Below the pieces are notes generated by a model that made no database searches, had not been told where the DNA came from, and worked only from the letters and a program-made list of their open reading frames with translations. This document shows positions 46,489 to 54,660 of a DNA stretch of 64,000 nucleotides, piece after piece. This stretch comes from Desulfosarcinaceae bacterium (GTDB lineage Bacteria; Desulfobacterota; Desulfobacteria; Desulfobacterales; Desulfosarcinaceae): assembly GCA_030066015.1 (NCBI GenBank), contig JASJCL010000003.1, forward strand, positions 1 to 64,000, given 5' to 3'. Position numbers and translations under genes: made by a program. Within the stretch, counting starts at the first letter, position 1. Every line of letters starts with the position of its first letter.

Positions 46489-46782
46489 TGTCGGCAACCT
46501 TTGAGATGTTTCAGAGGAGTACAATTCAACCGCATCGTAACGGGCCGCGGTCGCTATCAGGCGGAACCCGGCGGTGTCGGGAATCAGAACAAGTAGAAGT
46601 ACAGTTCCGGTGTTGTCAAGGGAAAAGCGGTTGCCTCGGGCGGCAGGGCCGCCCGATGGCCGGCGGACGCGCCGAAAGGATGCTCAAGGAGTAAGGATCG
46701 CGTGGCCCACCTGATCCGGCGCACCATGCCGCGGCACCCCTCCGATCACCGCCTCGGTGGGTGCCGCGGAAGCAGCCGGTGG

Positions 46783-47436
46783 TCAGGGCAGGACACGACT
46801 TCCCGGATGTTCCCGTTGCCAACGCTCCCACTGGGTATCCTGGGAGGGCAACAGGGGCAGCCGACGTCCGAAGAGCGGTCCCTGAATGGCGGTGAGCCCC
46901 TTGTCATCCGGGTACCAGAGGCTGCCGGTCTCCTGATCCACCAGCACGAAGGTGAAGTCGTAGGTCCAGCCCGAAGGCGCCAGGGTAAGCGGTTGGCCGT
47001 CCAGTTGGCGGCTGTACACGGCCGCCAGATCCACCAACGGTCAGTAGGCGGCTGCGATGGGCGTTTCTCCCAGGTGGGTGTTGGCGATCTCGTGCCGGGT
47101 CAGGCGGCGCACCGAGTAGGCGTGGGCGCTGCCGCTCTCCGCATCCGATATGCCGATGATGCGCGTTTCCTCCGGCAGATCGACGCCATCGGCGGCCAGG
47201 GACCCATCGTCCAAGGGTCGGATGGCGTTGCGCCCGATACCGAACTGGAACCCTTCCGGACGGAATCCGAGGCCAATCGCCTGGGTGATATCCCATCGTT
47301 CGCCTTTTTGGTCGACGATATAGGTTTTGCCGTCCGCCTCACCTACGGCGGCTGCGTGTACAGTCCCGAGCGCAACGAGCAACAAAAAAAGGCTGAGCAG
47401 TATCGATTCACATCGTTGAAGGGTTCGCTTCCCCAT
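46783..47436 (-). CDS. DUF3179 secreted protein, candidate selenoprotein (in-frame UGA at codon 132)
   Basis: ATG 47436 follows GGGAGGTG. Residues 1-29 are a signal peptide ending in VHAA. The frame meets TGA at 47041-47043 and continues unbroken to 46783, giving 217 residues if the TGA is read. The joined protein is a normal DUF3179 domain: HAYSVRRLTRHEIAN, GETPIAAAY-U-PLV, then WTYDFTFVLVDQETGSLWYP, IQGPLFGRRLPLLPSQDTQWERW and HPGSRVL. The UGA sits precisely where the family has the first Cys of Y-C-P-L-C, and coding quality does not drop after it. A SECIS-like hairpin follows. The alternative is a nonsense-mutated pseudogene. Function of DUF3179 is unknown; the position suggests a periplasmic redox or metal site. 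Confidence 0.8.
47006..47027 (-). promoter_or_regulatory. Candidate bacterial SECIS element
   Basis: In the DUF3179 mRNA, UGGCGGC and GCCGCCA form a perfect 7-bp stem with loop CGUGUACA. The hairpin begins 14 bases after the UGA. A G is the second loop base, 22 bases after the UGA. A short GC stem with G among the first two loop bases at 16-37 bases from the UGA is the known bacterial SECIS pattern read by SelB. Confidence 0.72.
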
Positions 47437-47612
47437 AACACACCTCCCTGATTGATCGACGATGTTTGCATTCTTTCCCCTCAGAGGGTAAACACTGCCA
47501 CTTCACCTGTACAGGTCTCGCAGGGATGATCCGGGGAGGGGGGAATTGGCGGGGCGCTGGCCCGCGGATCGCCGATTGGGCACCTTCGCCAGTTAGATTT
47601 GGAGATATTCGA

Positions 47613-48478
47613 ATGCTTGTCAGGGCTGTAAGGACGCTGTCTCCCGATTTCCACCCGACAAGGTGGCCACTCTTGAGACGGGTGTTCTACGCTGTGGTAT
47701 CGCTGCTGCGTCCGGAACGATTGGCGGTGGCCTACGGGCACCAGCTGTTTGTCGAAATAAGAGACAGATCGGCCTTCTCCTACTTCCTTTGGCGCAAGCG
47801 AAGCTACGAACCGGCGCAAAGCGAATTGGTAACGCGACTATTGGCCAAGGGGGACATCGCTGTCGATATCGGTGCAAATGTGGGGTATTTTGCCTGCCTA
47901 GTCGCTCGGCAAGTCGGTGCGGAGGGAAAGGTCTATGCAGTTGAGCCTGAGGCAACGAATTTCAAGTGGCTGCAACACAACTTGTCGATCAACGGAATGC
48001 ACACCGTGAAATGTTTCAGAAACGCCCTCTCCAATTCCATCGGAACTGAAAAATTGTATCTCTCAGCGGATAGTATGGGAGAGCATTCCCCTTTTTTTAA
48101 GGCGTTGGGAAGCGATATCAACAGGTGCCCACCATCACCTTCGACCGGTTTATTCAGTACCAGCTCGGCGGCGGGCAAGACGCCATAAAACTGGTGAAGA
48201 TCGATGTCGAGGGGAATGAATTACAGGTGCTCGAAGGGATGTCCCGTCGCCTGATTGACAACTTGATTGTTGAGTATTCGCCCTATCGAGTGGTGGAAAG
48301 CGGTGGGGATCCCCTCCGCTTTTTTCAGATATTAGATGCGCATTTTGCGAAGATGGCGTTGCTGTCATCCACCCACAGCGCTATTGAATCGGTAGAGGAG
48401 ATCGTCGCCAACATCGACGACCTAATTGGCGACAAGTTCTCCTTTTTTGATCTGCATGTGGTGTTTCCCACCCATTGA
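47613..48478 (+). pseudogene. FkbM-family methyltransferase, frameshifted
   Basis: ATG 47613 has GGAG nine bases upstream. The first frame encodes a SAM-binding half (GDIAVDIGANVGYFACLVARQVG, VYAVEPEATNFKWLQHNL) and stops at 48188. The second frame, shifted by -1, carries the matching second half (VPTITFDRFIQYQL, IKLVKIDVEGNELQVLEGM, LIVEYSPYRVVESGG, to 48478). The join must fall between about 48101 and 48125, because the second frame has a stop at 48098. Either a one-base deletion has broken the gene or it is a sequencing error. FkbM enzymes O-methylate sugars or secondary metabolites. Base composition is visibly less GC-rich than its neighbours. Confidence 0.8.
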
Positions 48479-48633
48479 GTCCACCGATCGCCCCTGCAAG
48501 CCTCCCTGCCCTAACCGGCACAAGGCACCTGAAGCGTTTCGGCTCGACCAAAGCGGCCAATCGTGCCCCATCGCTCCATGGCACACTATCCGCTGATGCC
48601 CTCCAGCCGCGGTGCCCCTGATCCTACCCGGAA

Positions 48634-49032
48634 TCATGAATTTCGAAGCCGGCGGTCCCAGTCGAAACTTTTGGCCGTCACCGAATCCTCGAGGCGACGC
48701 AGACGGCGTTCGAGGCGGTCATACCGCTGTTTTAGGCGCTCTGCCGCCCGGCGGGGTGTATGGGCATAGGCGTCGTAAAAGCTGTCTTCTCCTTCGGCGT
48801 CGAAGGGCAGAACGGGTTCGGGCTTGAGGAGCAGGGCGGTGAGCAGATAGGCACCCAAGGTGGGCCAAACACCGCTCACCAGCAGCAGGAAGACGGCGAT
48901 GGCGCGCGTCCAGAAGAGCGAGAGGTCAAAGTGCGTGGCAATTCCCTTGCAGACCCCGAGGATGACGCCGTCACGGGATCGATAGAGTCGTCGCCTGGAT
49001 CTTGCGTGAAGTGGATTGCGGTGATGCTTCAT
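48634..49032 (-). CDS. pspC: Phage shock protein C
   Basis: The 132-residue protein starts MKHHRNPLHARSRRRLYRSRDGVILGVCKGIATHFDLSLFWTRA in PspC style. A membrane helix follows (about 44-70, IAVFLLLVSGVWPTLGAYLLTALLL), and a basic C-terminal coil (AAERLKQRYDRLERRLRRLEDS). With PspB it senses inner-membrane stress and controls PspA. AAGGA precedes the ATG, which overlaps pspB by 4 bases. Confidence 0.92.
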   Translation of the reverse strand: MKHHRNPLHARSRRRLYRSRDGVILGVCKGIATHFDLSLFWTRAIAVFLLLVSGVWPTLGAYLLTALLLKPEPVLPFDAEGEDSFYDAYAHTPRRAAERLKQRYDRLERRLRRLEDSVTAKSFDWDRRLRNS

Positions 49033-49274
49033 GATGACGCGTCCTTCTTTCGGGTGTGGATGAGAATGGTTTCAAGGGCCTCTACGCGTTCCTCCATCCG
49101 TGCCATGCCCTGATAGATCTCTTGCAGCATGCGGGCGTCTGCTGCGGACTGCTCGCGACCCACGCCCCCGCTGCCTTTGATGATGCGGATGGCCAGAAGG
49201 ATGGTGCCGCCGACCACGGCCAGCGCCATGACCACCCCACAGAACACGATTCCCACGATAATCGCCGCCTGCAT
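49029..49274 (-). CDS. pspB: Phage shock protein B
   Basis: The 81-residue protein has one N-terminal membrane helix (IIVGIVFCGVVMALAVVGGTILLAI) and a cytosolic helix with ADARMLQEIYQGMARMEERVEALETIL, the PspB pattern of a leucine-zipper-like tail. It acts with PspC in the membrane-stress sensor. Its ATG directly abuts the pspA stop; the ribosome site GAGGAGCGG lies in the pspA end. Confidence 0.88.
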   Translation of the reverse strand: MQAAIIVGIVFCGVVMALAVVGGTILLAIRIIKGSGGVGREQSAADARMLQEIYQGMARMEERVEALETILIHTRKKDASS

Positions 49275-49952
49275 CTATTTCCGCTCCTCGGTCGGGTCGC
49301 TTTGTTTCGCTTTTAGGGCCCGCAATTCCTCCTCAATGTCCTCGTCCACCATCAGTTTGTCAAGCGCATCTTCGAGGGGGGTGGTGCGCTTGGGATGAAC
49401 CAGATCGGCCTCGGCCTCCATCCGTTCGATGCGATTCTCCAGCTCCTCAAATTTGTGCACCGTTTCGCGGCTTTCGGCGCGCCGGAGCTCGGCCTGGGCC
49501 TGCTTCTTGTGACTGGCGGCGGCATGGCGTTGGGCCAGCAGGCGCTGTTTGTCCCTGGCGCCATTGAGTTTTTCTTCGAGTTGCAGGATCTCTTCGCGAT
49601 ACTGTTCCACGAGGGCTTCATGACCGGCCAACTCCTCCCGACGGGTATCGCCGCTCTGGAGGTAGCGCCTTTTTTCGATAAGCGCTTCCCTTGCCAGATC
49701 CTCGCGCTGTTTGCGCACCGCCAGCGCCGCCTTGGCCTCCCAATCGCGGCACTTCTCGTCCAGCAACTCAATTTCCCGGCGAATCTTGGCCTGCTCGGCC
49801 ATGACACCGGCGCAGGCGGCCTTGAGTTCCACCAGGGTGTCCTCCATTTCGTGGATCATGAGCCGGATCAGTTTATGGGGATCCTCGGCACGGTCCAGCA
49901 TGGCGTTGATATTGGCGCTGATGATGTCTCGGAATCGTGAAAAGATGCCCAT
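49275..49952 (-). CDS. pspA: Phage shock protein A
   Basis: ATG 49952 (MGIFSRFRDIISANINAMLDRAEDPHKLIRLMI) has AAGGAGG upstream; 225 residues. The N-terminus includes the amphipathic membrane-binding helix. The rest is the long PspA/Vipp1 coiled coil (VMAEQAKIRREIELLDEKCRDWEAKA, VEQYREEILQLEEKL). It oligomerises on damaged inner membrane and, when free, inhibits PspF. The sigma-54 promoter at 49996 drives pspABC. Confidence 0.95.
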   Translation of the reverse strand: MGIFSRFRDIISANINAMLDRAEDPHKLIRLMIHEMEDTLVELKAACAGVMAEQAKIRREIELLDEKCRDWEAKAALAVRKQREDLAREALIEKRRYLQSGDTRREELAGHEALVEQYREEILQLEEKLNGARDKQRLLAQRHAAASHKKQAQAELRRAESRETVHKFEELENRIERMEAEADLVHPKRTTPLEDALDKLMVDEDIEEELRALKAKQSDPTEERK

Positions 49953-49995
49953 TTCGGCCTCCTTGGCGTGTGTGTTTGGATTGATCATCCATATT

Positions 49996-50012
49996 CCAAT
50001 CATCGTGCCAAA
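49996..50012 (-). promoter_or_regulatory. Sigma-54 promoter of pspABC
   Basis: On the minus strand TTTGGCACGATGATTGG matches the -24/-12 consensus TGGCAC-N5-TTGC with correct spacing and one mismatch (G for C in the -12 element). The pspA start is 44 bases downstream. Confidence 0.85.
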
Positions 50013-50061
50013 GCAGTATCAATAAAAATTACAAATAGTTGTGCCGATAATTCCGATTTGC

Positions 50062-50111
50062 TTACCATAATTAATGGTAAAAATTAAGAAAGTATGGTAA
50101 AAAAAACCATA
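50062..50111. promoter_or_regulatory. PspF upstream activator dyads
   Basis: TTACCAT-AATTA-ATGGTAA (50062-50080) is a perfect inverted repeat. A second dyad is TATGGT (50093-50098) and ACCATA (50106-50111), separated by A residues. Both lie between pspA and pspF, upstream of the sigma-54 promoter. The second ends two bases before the pspF start, consistent with activator binding sites that also allow pspF autorepression. Confidence 0.75.
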
Positions 50112-50113
50112 AA

Positions 50114-51223
50114 ATGGATAAAATTACTAAAATACCCAGCATCCAGGAGGCCCTCGGTCAATCCGACACCTTTCTTGCCTTCCAGGAGCACCTCTCGCGG
50201 GCGGCGCTGGTGGACCGGCCGGTCCTCATTGTCGGTGAGCGGGGCACCGGTAAAGAGCTGGCCGCCCAGCGGCTGCACTATTTATCCCACCGCTGGCAGT
50301 CTGCGCTGGTGACCCTCAATTGTGCCGTCCTACCCGCCCACCTCATCGAGGCGGAGCTTTTCGGCCATCAGCGCGGCGCATTTACGGGCGCCTCTTCGAC
50401 GCGGATGGGCCGATTCGAGGCGGCCGACGGTGGGACGCTTTTTCTCGATGAGGTGGGCACCTTGCCGCTGCCAGTGCAGGAGAAGCTCCTGCGGGTGGTG
50501 GAGTACGGCAGTTTCGAGCGGGTGGGCAGCAGCCGTTCCATCTCCGTCGATGTGCGCATCGTTGCAGCCACCAACGCCGATCTGCCGGCGCTCTGCCGCA
50601 AGGGCCGCTTCAAACCCGATCTTCTCGATCGGCTCAGTTTCGATGTGCTTCGGCTGCCGCCCCTCAGGTCGCGGGAGGGGGATATCCTGCTGTTGGCGAA
50701 CACTTTCGCCGCCCGCATGGCCCAGGAATTGCGCCGAGACGGTGTTCCCCGCTTCTCGCCCGAAGTGATTCACGAACTGGAGGTCCATACCTGGCCGGGG
50801 AATGTTCGTGAACTGAAGAACGTTGTCGAACGGGCAGTCTATCAGGCCGACGGCGATGCCATCGGTACAATTGAGATCGACCCTTTCGGCACCTGGGAGG
50901 CGCCGCCCACAATTCCGCCGCCAGTCAACCGCGAATCGACCGCAGCAGTTCCCGAAGCAGCAGGGCGCCCTATCGCCGACAGCCCTCCCGCTGCCATCGA
51001 TGCGCTCCTCGATCAAGGGCTGCCCGAAGCGGTTTGGCAGCTGAAGGTAGCCCTCCTAGAAAGGGCCCTGGCGGCAGCTCGCTTTCACCAGCGGGAGGCC
51101 GCCCGACACCTGGGTTTGACCTACCATCAGTTCAGGGGGCTGTACCGCAAGTATCGGGCGTGGCGCGCACGCGGTCAGGCGGGGGCCGACGAAGCCAGTG
51201 GCGACGCCGACAAATCGAGCTGA
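50114..51223 (+). CDS. pspF: Sigma-54-dependent activator PspF
   Basis: The 369-residue protein lacks a receiver domain and begins with the AAA+ core (IPSIQEALGQSDTFLAFQEHLSRAA). It has Walker A VGERGTGKELAA, the sigma-54 contact loop GAFTGA, Walker B GGTLFLDEVGTL, and TWPGNVRELKNVVERAVY. A Pro-rich linker and a Fis-type HTH (HQREAARHLGLTYHQFRGLYRKY) end the protein. It hydrolyses ATP to open the sigma-54 pspA promoter and is held inactive by PspA. No Shine-Dalgarno is visible before the ATG, which is unusual in this window. Confidence 0.93.
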   Translation: MDKITKIPSIQEALGQSDTFLAFQEHLSRAALVDRPVLIVGERGTGKELAAQRLHYLSHRWQSALVTLNCAVLPAHLIEAELFGHQRGAFTGASSTRMGRFEAADGGTLFLDEVGTLPLPVQEKLLRVVEYGSFERVGSSRSISVDVRIVAATNADLPALCRKGRFKPDLLDRLSFDVLRLPPLRSREGDILLLANTFAARMAQELRRDGVPRFSPEVIHELEVHTWPGNVRELKNVVERAVYQADGDAIGTIEIDPFGTWEAPPTIPPPVNRESTAAVPEAAGRPIADSPPAAIDALLDQGLPEAVWQLKVALLERALAAARFHQREAARHLGLTYHQFRGLYRKYRAWRARGQAGADEASGDADKSS

Positions 51224-51346
51224 GGGTGCGATCCAGCCGGACCTGGGTGCCGGCCGGAGATCTTCGGGCTGTCGAGGCCCCTCAGCGGCGTGGTGCTCGA
51301 CGGACCCTACCGTAGACAGCCTTGCGCCGACACTAAGGAGGACATC

Positions 51347-52237
51347 ATGGCATCAACTGCCGGTCCCACACCGGCTGCCACCCTCGTTCTGGTTCGCCAA
51401 AACGATTCAGGACTCGCCGTTTATCTCCTGCAGCGCAGCCTCCAGAGCCGGTTCATGGCGGGCAGCTATGTGTTTCCGGGGGGGAAGATTGACCGCGAGG
51501 ATCGGGATATTCCATTTTGGTTGGGTCGCGGCGATCTCGACCGCGAGGCCCTTGCCCTGCGCTTTCACGACGCTCCGGAGCAGTTGTCGCTGCTGCCCTA
51601 TGCCGTAGCCGCCATCCGGGAATCTTGGGAGGAAGCTGGTGTGCTGCTGGCCCGCTTTTCCGGCGATGATGCACAGGCCCTCGATGCCATGCAGGCGTTG
51701 CGCAAAGGGACCTTCCAACCCAACAGCTGGTTGCGCAGGCAACTAATCGCACGGCAGGGTACTCTCTCTTTTTCGGACCTTTGGCCCTGGTCCCACTGGA
51801 TCGCTCCCGAAGCGCTGCCGGAACGGTACGATACCCGTTTTTTTATCGCCTTCATGCCCTTTGGGCAGCGCTGCCGTCCCGATCCGCGGGAGACGCCCCA
51901 AGGCGGCTGGATGACGCCCTGTGACGCCTTGACCGGCAACGCTGACAAACGGCTGAAGCTCAGTCCACCAACCCTGGTGACGCTCCAGGGCCTGCTCGCC
52001 TACCATGCGATAGATGACCTGAGAGCAGCGTTGCCGCGGTCTGGGTGGGGGCCCCCGCTGCTGCCGAAGATGGTCTTTCCAGCGGTGGGGGCGATGGTGA
52101 TCCAACCGTGGGACCCGGCTTACGCGGCGCCGGAGAAGCGCTTGCCGAAGCGTCGCGTCCAATTGGAAGTGCTGCCGGTCGGTGCGCCCTTTTCACGTCT
52201 CTGGAACGACGACGGTACCTGGCGACCGGTGGCCTGA
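51347..52237 (+). CDS. Nudix hydrolase with split Nudix box (NUDT19-like)
   Basis: ATG 51347 follows AAGGAGG; 296 residues. The Nudix elements are separated: the glycines in SYVFPGGKIDREDRD (about 38-52) and the helix RESWEEAGVLLA (about 88-99), with about 40 residues between them. This split box occurs in the NUDT19/RP2p-type subfamily, some of which hydrolyse CoA derivatives. The rest of the protein (WSHWIAPEALPERYDTRFFIA) is conserved in that family. Cytosolic. The substrate is not established. Confidence 0.82.
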   Translation: MASTAGPTPAATLVLVRQNDSGLAVYLLQRSLQSRFMAGSYVFPGGKIDREDRDIPFWLGRGDLDREALALRFHDAPEQLSLLPYAVAAIRESWEEAGVLLARFSGDDAQALDAMQALRKGTFQPNSWLRRQLIARQGTLSFSDLWPWSHWIAPEALPERYDTRFFIAFMPFGQRCRPDPRETPQGGWMTPCDALTGNADKRLKLSPPTLVTLQGLLAYHAIDDLRAALPRSGWGPPLLPKMVFPAVGAMVIQPWDPAYAAPEKRLPKRRVQLEVLPVGAPFSRLWNDDGTWRPVA

Positions 52238-52306
52238 TGGCGGGCGGCCACGATTGCGGGTCGTTCGATGCTGCGCTGTCCCGCTGGAGAATCCCCAAGG
52301 GCGGCA

Positions 52307-53974
52307 TCAGAGCGGTGGCGATGGCGACGACGAGGCGGAGACGGGTAGGGCCTTGGCCACCACCAGGGTAATGTCGTCTGCCGGTGTGACCTCCCCGCAA
52401 AAGGCCTGGAGGGTGTGCAGAAGACCATCGACAATTTCCATCGCGCTGGTGTGACAATTCCGACGAATAACGGCTTTTAGACGCTCCTTGCCAAACATCT
52501 CGCCCCGGCTGTTGACGGCCTCCCAGATGCCGTCGGTGCCCACCAGCAATACCTGTCCCGCCCGCAGCTCACGCTGGCGCGCCTCATAGTGACTATCATC
52601 GAAAACCCCCAAGGGCAGGTGGTGGCCCCCCAACTCTGTGAATCCCCCCGTCTCGGGCGTGTATAGCAGGGCCGGGTCATGCCCGGCATTGACCCAGGTG
52701 ATGCGGTTTGCCGGGCGGTCGATGTGGCCGTAAAACAGGGTCATGAAGCGCCCCGAACTGTCCAGGTCTGCGGCCAGCGCTTGGTTGACATCGGTGACAA
52801 TGCGATCAAGACCGCCGGTGAGTGCGGTCCGCTGGCGCAGCAGGGCGCGGCCGGTGGTCATGAGGAGGGCGGACGCGATGCCGTGGTCGGCCACATCTCC
52901 CACCATGATGCCGAGACGCCCCTCAGCGGGCGGTCCATCGTGGACAAAGTCGAAATAGTCGCCGCCGGTCTGTTCGCAATAGATACAACTGCCGGCGACA
53001 TCGAGGCCGGCCACGACGGGCGCTTTTGCTGGCAGAAGTTTTCGCTGGACCTCATCGGCCAGGGCCAGCGCGCTGCGGAGGTGATCCCGCTCTCGCAGAC
53101 CGGCCATCATTTCGTTAATGATGTCTCCGGTGTATCCCAGGGCATCGTTGCTGGTGACCTGCACAGGACGGTCGAAACGGCCCATGGCGATCCGTTGCAA
53201 GCCAGCAATGATGGCCTGGATGGGGGTCGCCATATTTCGGGCCACCAGAAGGGTGATGGTGCCGCCGATGATAAGAAACAGCACGGTGTTGACCAGCACG
53301 GCCAGGCGGAGCTGACCGGGCGGTCCCGGTGCGAGACGATAGACGAGATAGGCCACCGAGAGCAGCGGGATCAGCCCGCAGGCCAGGAACATGGCGCCCA
53401 GTCGTGTGGAGATGCGGATGCGCAAGACGCCCGGTACGGCGGAGAGCCGCCCCTGGGGAAAGAGCACGGGCGCCAGCTGTTTTTGGAGGACATGCTCCAG
53501 GAGGAAAAAGGCAACCGTGATGGTGGTTATACCACTGCCGATACCCATGTAGATGGAGCGGTGCACGAGGGTGATGTTCTGGGTGTCGATCCAGATCGTC
53601 AACGGGTAGATCACACTGGCCAGCATCCAAATGGCGGCATCCATCAGCATGATGGCGAAGGGTTCGTTGAGCACACGTTGACGTGCGGTTTGCATCAGTG
53701 CGGCAGTGACAGCCCGGCCGGCGTCCATGCGGGACAACACCCGTCTGATGGGACGCTCGTAAATCAGTGTCAATACGGCGGGCAGTATGAAGGCCGCCGG
53801 CAGAAATACGGCATCGACCCGATGAATGATGGTCAGGGTGGAGCCGGGCACCGGAATATCCACCATGAAGATGATGGTCTGCACGACAAACACCGCCAGG
53901 AAGTTGGCGGCGAAGTTCGCCAGCAGCATGCGGTTGGCCAGTCTGGGGGAAGGTATTTTCACCGGTGTCAGCAT
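52307..53974 (-). CDS. Membrane-bound SpoIIE/RsbU-type PP2C phosphatase with HAMP
   Basis: The 555-residue protein has about six hydrophobic segments in residues 15-265, a HAMP linker (LVARNMATPIQAIIAGLQRIAMGRFDRPV, about 255-310) and a SpoIIE-type Ser phosphatase domain. That domain has ALADEVQRKLLP, GLDVAGSCIYCEQTGGDYFDFV, GIMVGDVADHGIASALLM, WVNAGHDPALLY and LLVGTDGIWEAVN; the metal-binding Asp residues are present. Such proteins dephosphorylate anti-sigma-antagonist partners. No partner gene is adjacent. A perfect GCCGATATTCGGC palindrome lies just upstream of the start, and the ribosome site is poor. Confidence 0.9.
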   Translation of the reverse strand: MLTPVKIPSPRLANRMLLANFAANFLAVFVVQTIIFMVDIPVPGSTLTIIHRVDAVFLPAAFILPAVLTLIYERPIRRVLSRMDAGRAVTAALMQTARQRVLNEPFAIMLMDAAIWMLASVIYPLTIWIDTQNITLVHRSIYMGIGSGITTITVAFFLLEHVLQKQLAPVLFPQGRLSAVPGVLRIRISTRLGAMFLACGLIPLLSVAYLVYRLAPGPPGQLRLAVLVNTVLFLIIGGTITLLVARNMATPIQAIIAGLQRIAMGRFDRPVQVTSNDALGYTGDIINEMMAGLRERDHLRSALALADEVQRKLLPAKAPVVAGLDVAGSCIYCEQTGGDYFDFVHDGPPAEGRLGIMVGDVADHGIASALLMTTGRALLRQRTALTGGLDRIVTDVNQALAADLDSSGRFMTLFYGHIDRPANRITWVNAGHDPALLYTPETGGFTELGGHHLPLGVFDDSHYEARQRELRAGQVLLVGTDGIWEAVNSRGEMFGKERLKAVIRRNCHTSAMEIVDGLLHTLQAFCGEVTPADDITLVVAKALPVSASSSPSPPL

Positions 53975-54183
53975 GTATTGCCGATATTCGGCAGTTCGGA
54001 AGTGGGGTGTGCGAACCGGACTTCGGGCGACGCCATACGGGGATCCAATAGCACACTATCGGGCGGTGATAAAAGTGGTTCCACTGGCCTGATCCCCATT
54101 AAGGGAAGCGCTGGCCCGCCTTGAATTCACCTTGGACTGCCGGTAGAATAGCCCAACCCACTGTTCGACGAAAGGTTGGCGCC

Positions 54184-54660
54184 ATGCCCCCAGCACTTCC
54201 AGAGATTCTCATCCCCAAAGAAAAGGCGGTGTTCCGTCTGGACGCCCAAGGCCGCTGGCACAACGAACACGGTCCCTTCGAACATCCCAAGATCATCGCC
54301 TACTTCAACGCCAATATCCGCCGGGACGCTGGCGGCTACTATCTGAGTCAGGAACTCAATGGCCGTATCGAAAAGGTGTACTTTCCCTACGAGGACACAG
54401 CGCTGTTCGCCGTCGACCTGCGGGATGGGCCACCGGAAGTCCTGCTTCTCAATACGGGGGCGCGCCTGCCCCTTAATCCGGAACGGCTCGCCACGCGGGG
54501 CGAGGATCTCTACCAGCTGAAGGGAGATGAGCGGATCAAGTTCGCTGAGCGCTGCCTGCTGAAGGTCGCTGAGCGGATCGAAGGCGGCGATGGCCGCTAT
54601 GTCTATGTCGACGGGAGAGGCCGCCATCCCATTGCGCAATTAGCTGCGACCGATGGGTAA
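54184..54660 (+). CDS. Conserved hypothetical protein, DUF1285-like
   Basis: ATG 54184 follows AAAGG at proper distance (158 residues). The sequence FRLDAQGRWHNEHGPFEHPKIIAYFNANI resembles the start of DUF1285 proteins. RDAGGYYLSQELNGRIEKVYFPYEDTALFAVDL follows, then a beta-rich C-terminus. Soluble; role unknown. The assignment is from pattern only. It overlaps the pentapeptide-repeat gene by 8 bases, so the two are co-translated. Confidence 0.65.
   Translation: MPPALPEILIPKEKAVFRLDAQGRWHNEHGPFEHPKIIAYFNANIRRDAGGYYLSQELNGRIEKVYFPYEDTALFAVDLRDGPPEVLLLNTGARLPLNPERLATRGEDLYQLKGDERIKFAERCLLKVAERIEGGDGRYVYVDGRGRHPIAQLAATDG

Noticed and set aside
46783-47037. A separate small gene starting at TTG 47037
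   Set aside because: It has no ribosome site, its frame is identical to the upstream signal-peptide-bearing frame, and the two parts together make one DUF3179 domain. Read-through of the UGA is the simpler explanation.
48090-48104. Programmed -1 frameshifting on the T7 run in the FkbM gene
   Set aside because: A -1 slip on the TTT TTT codons would place TAA (48098-48100) as the next codon, so it cannot produce the joined protein. The shift must occur after 48100, where there is no slippery heptamer.
53978-53994. GCCGATATTCGGC palindrome before the SpoIIE-type phosphatase as an operator
   Set aside because: It is perfect but short, single and overlaps the likely translation start region. No promoter could be placed next to it.
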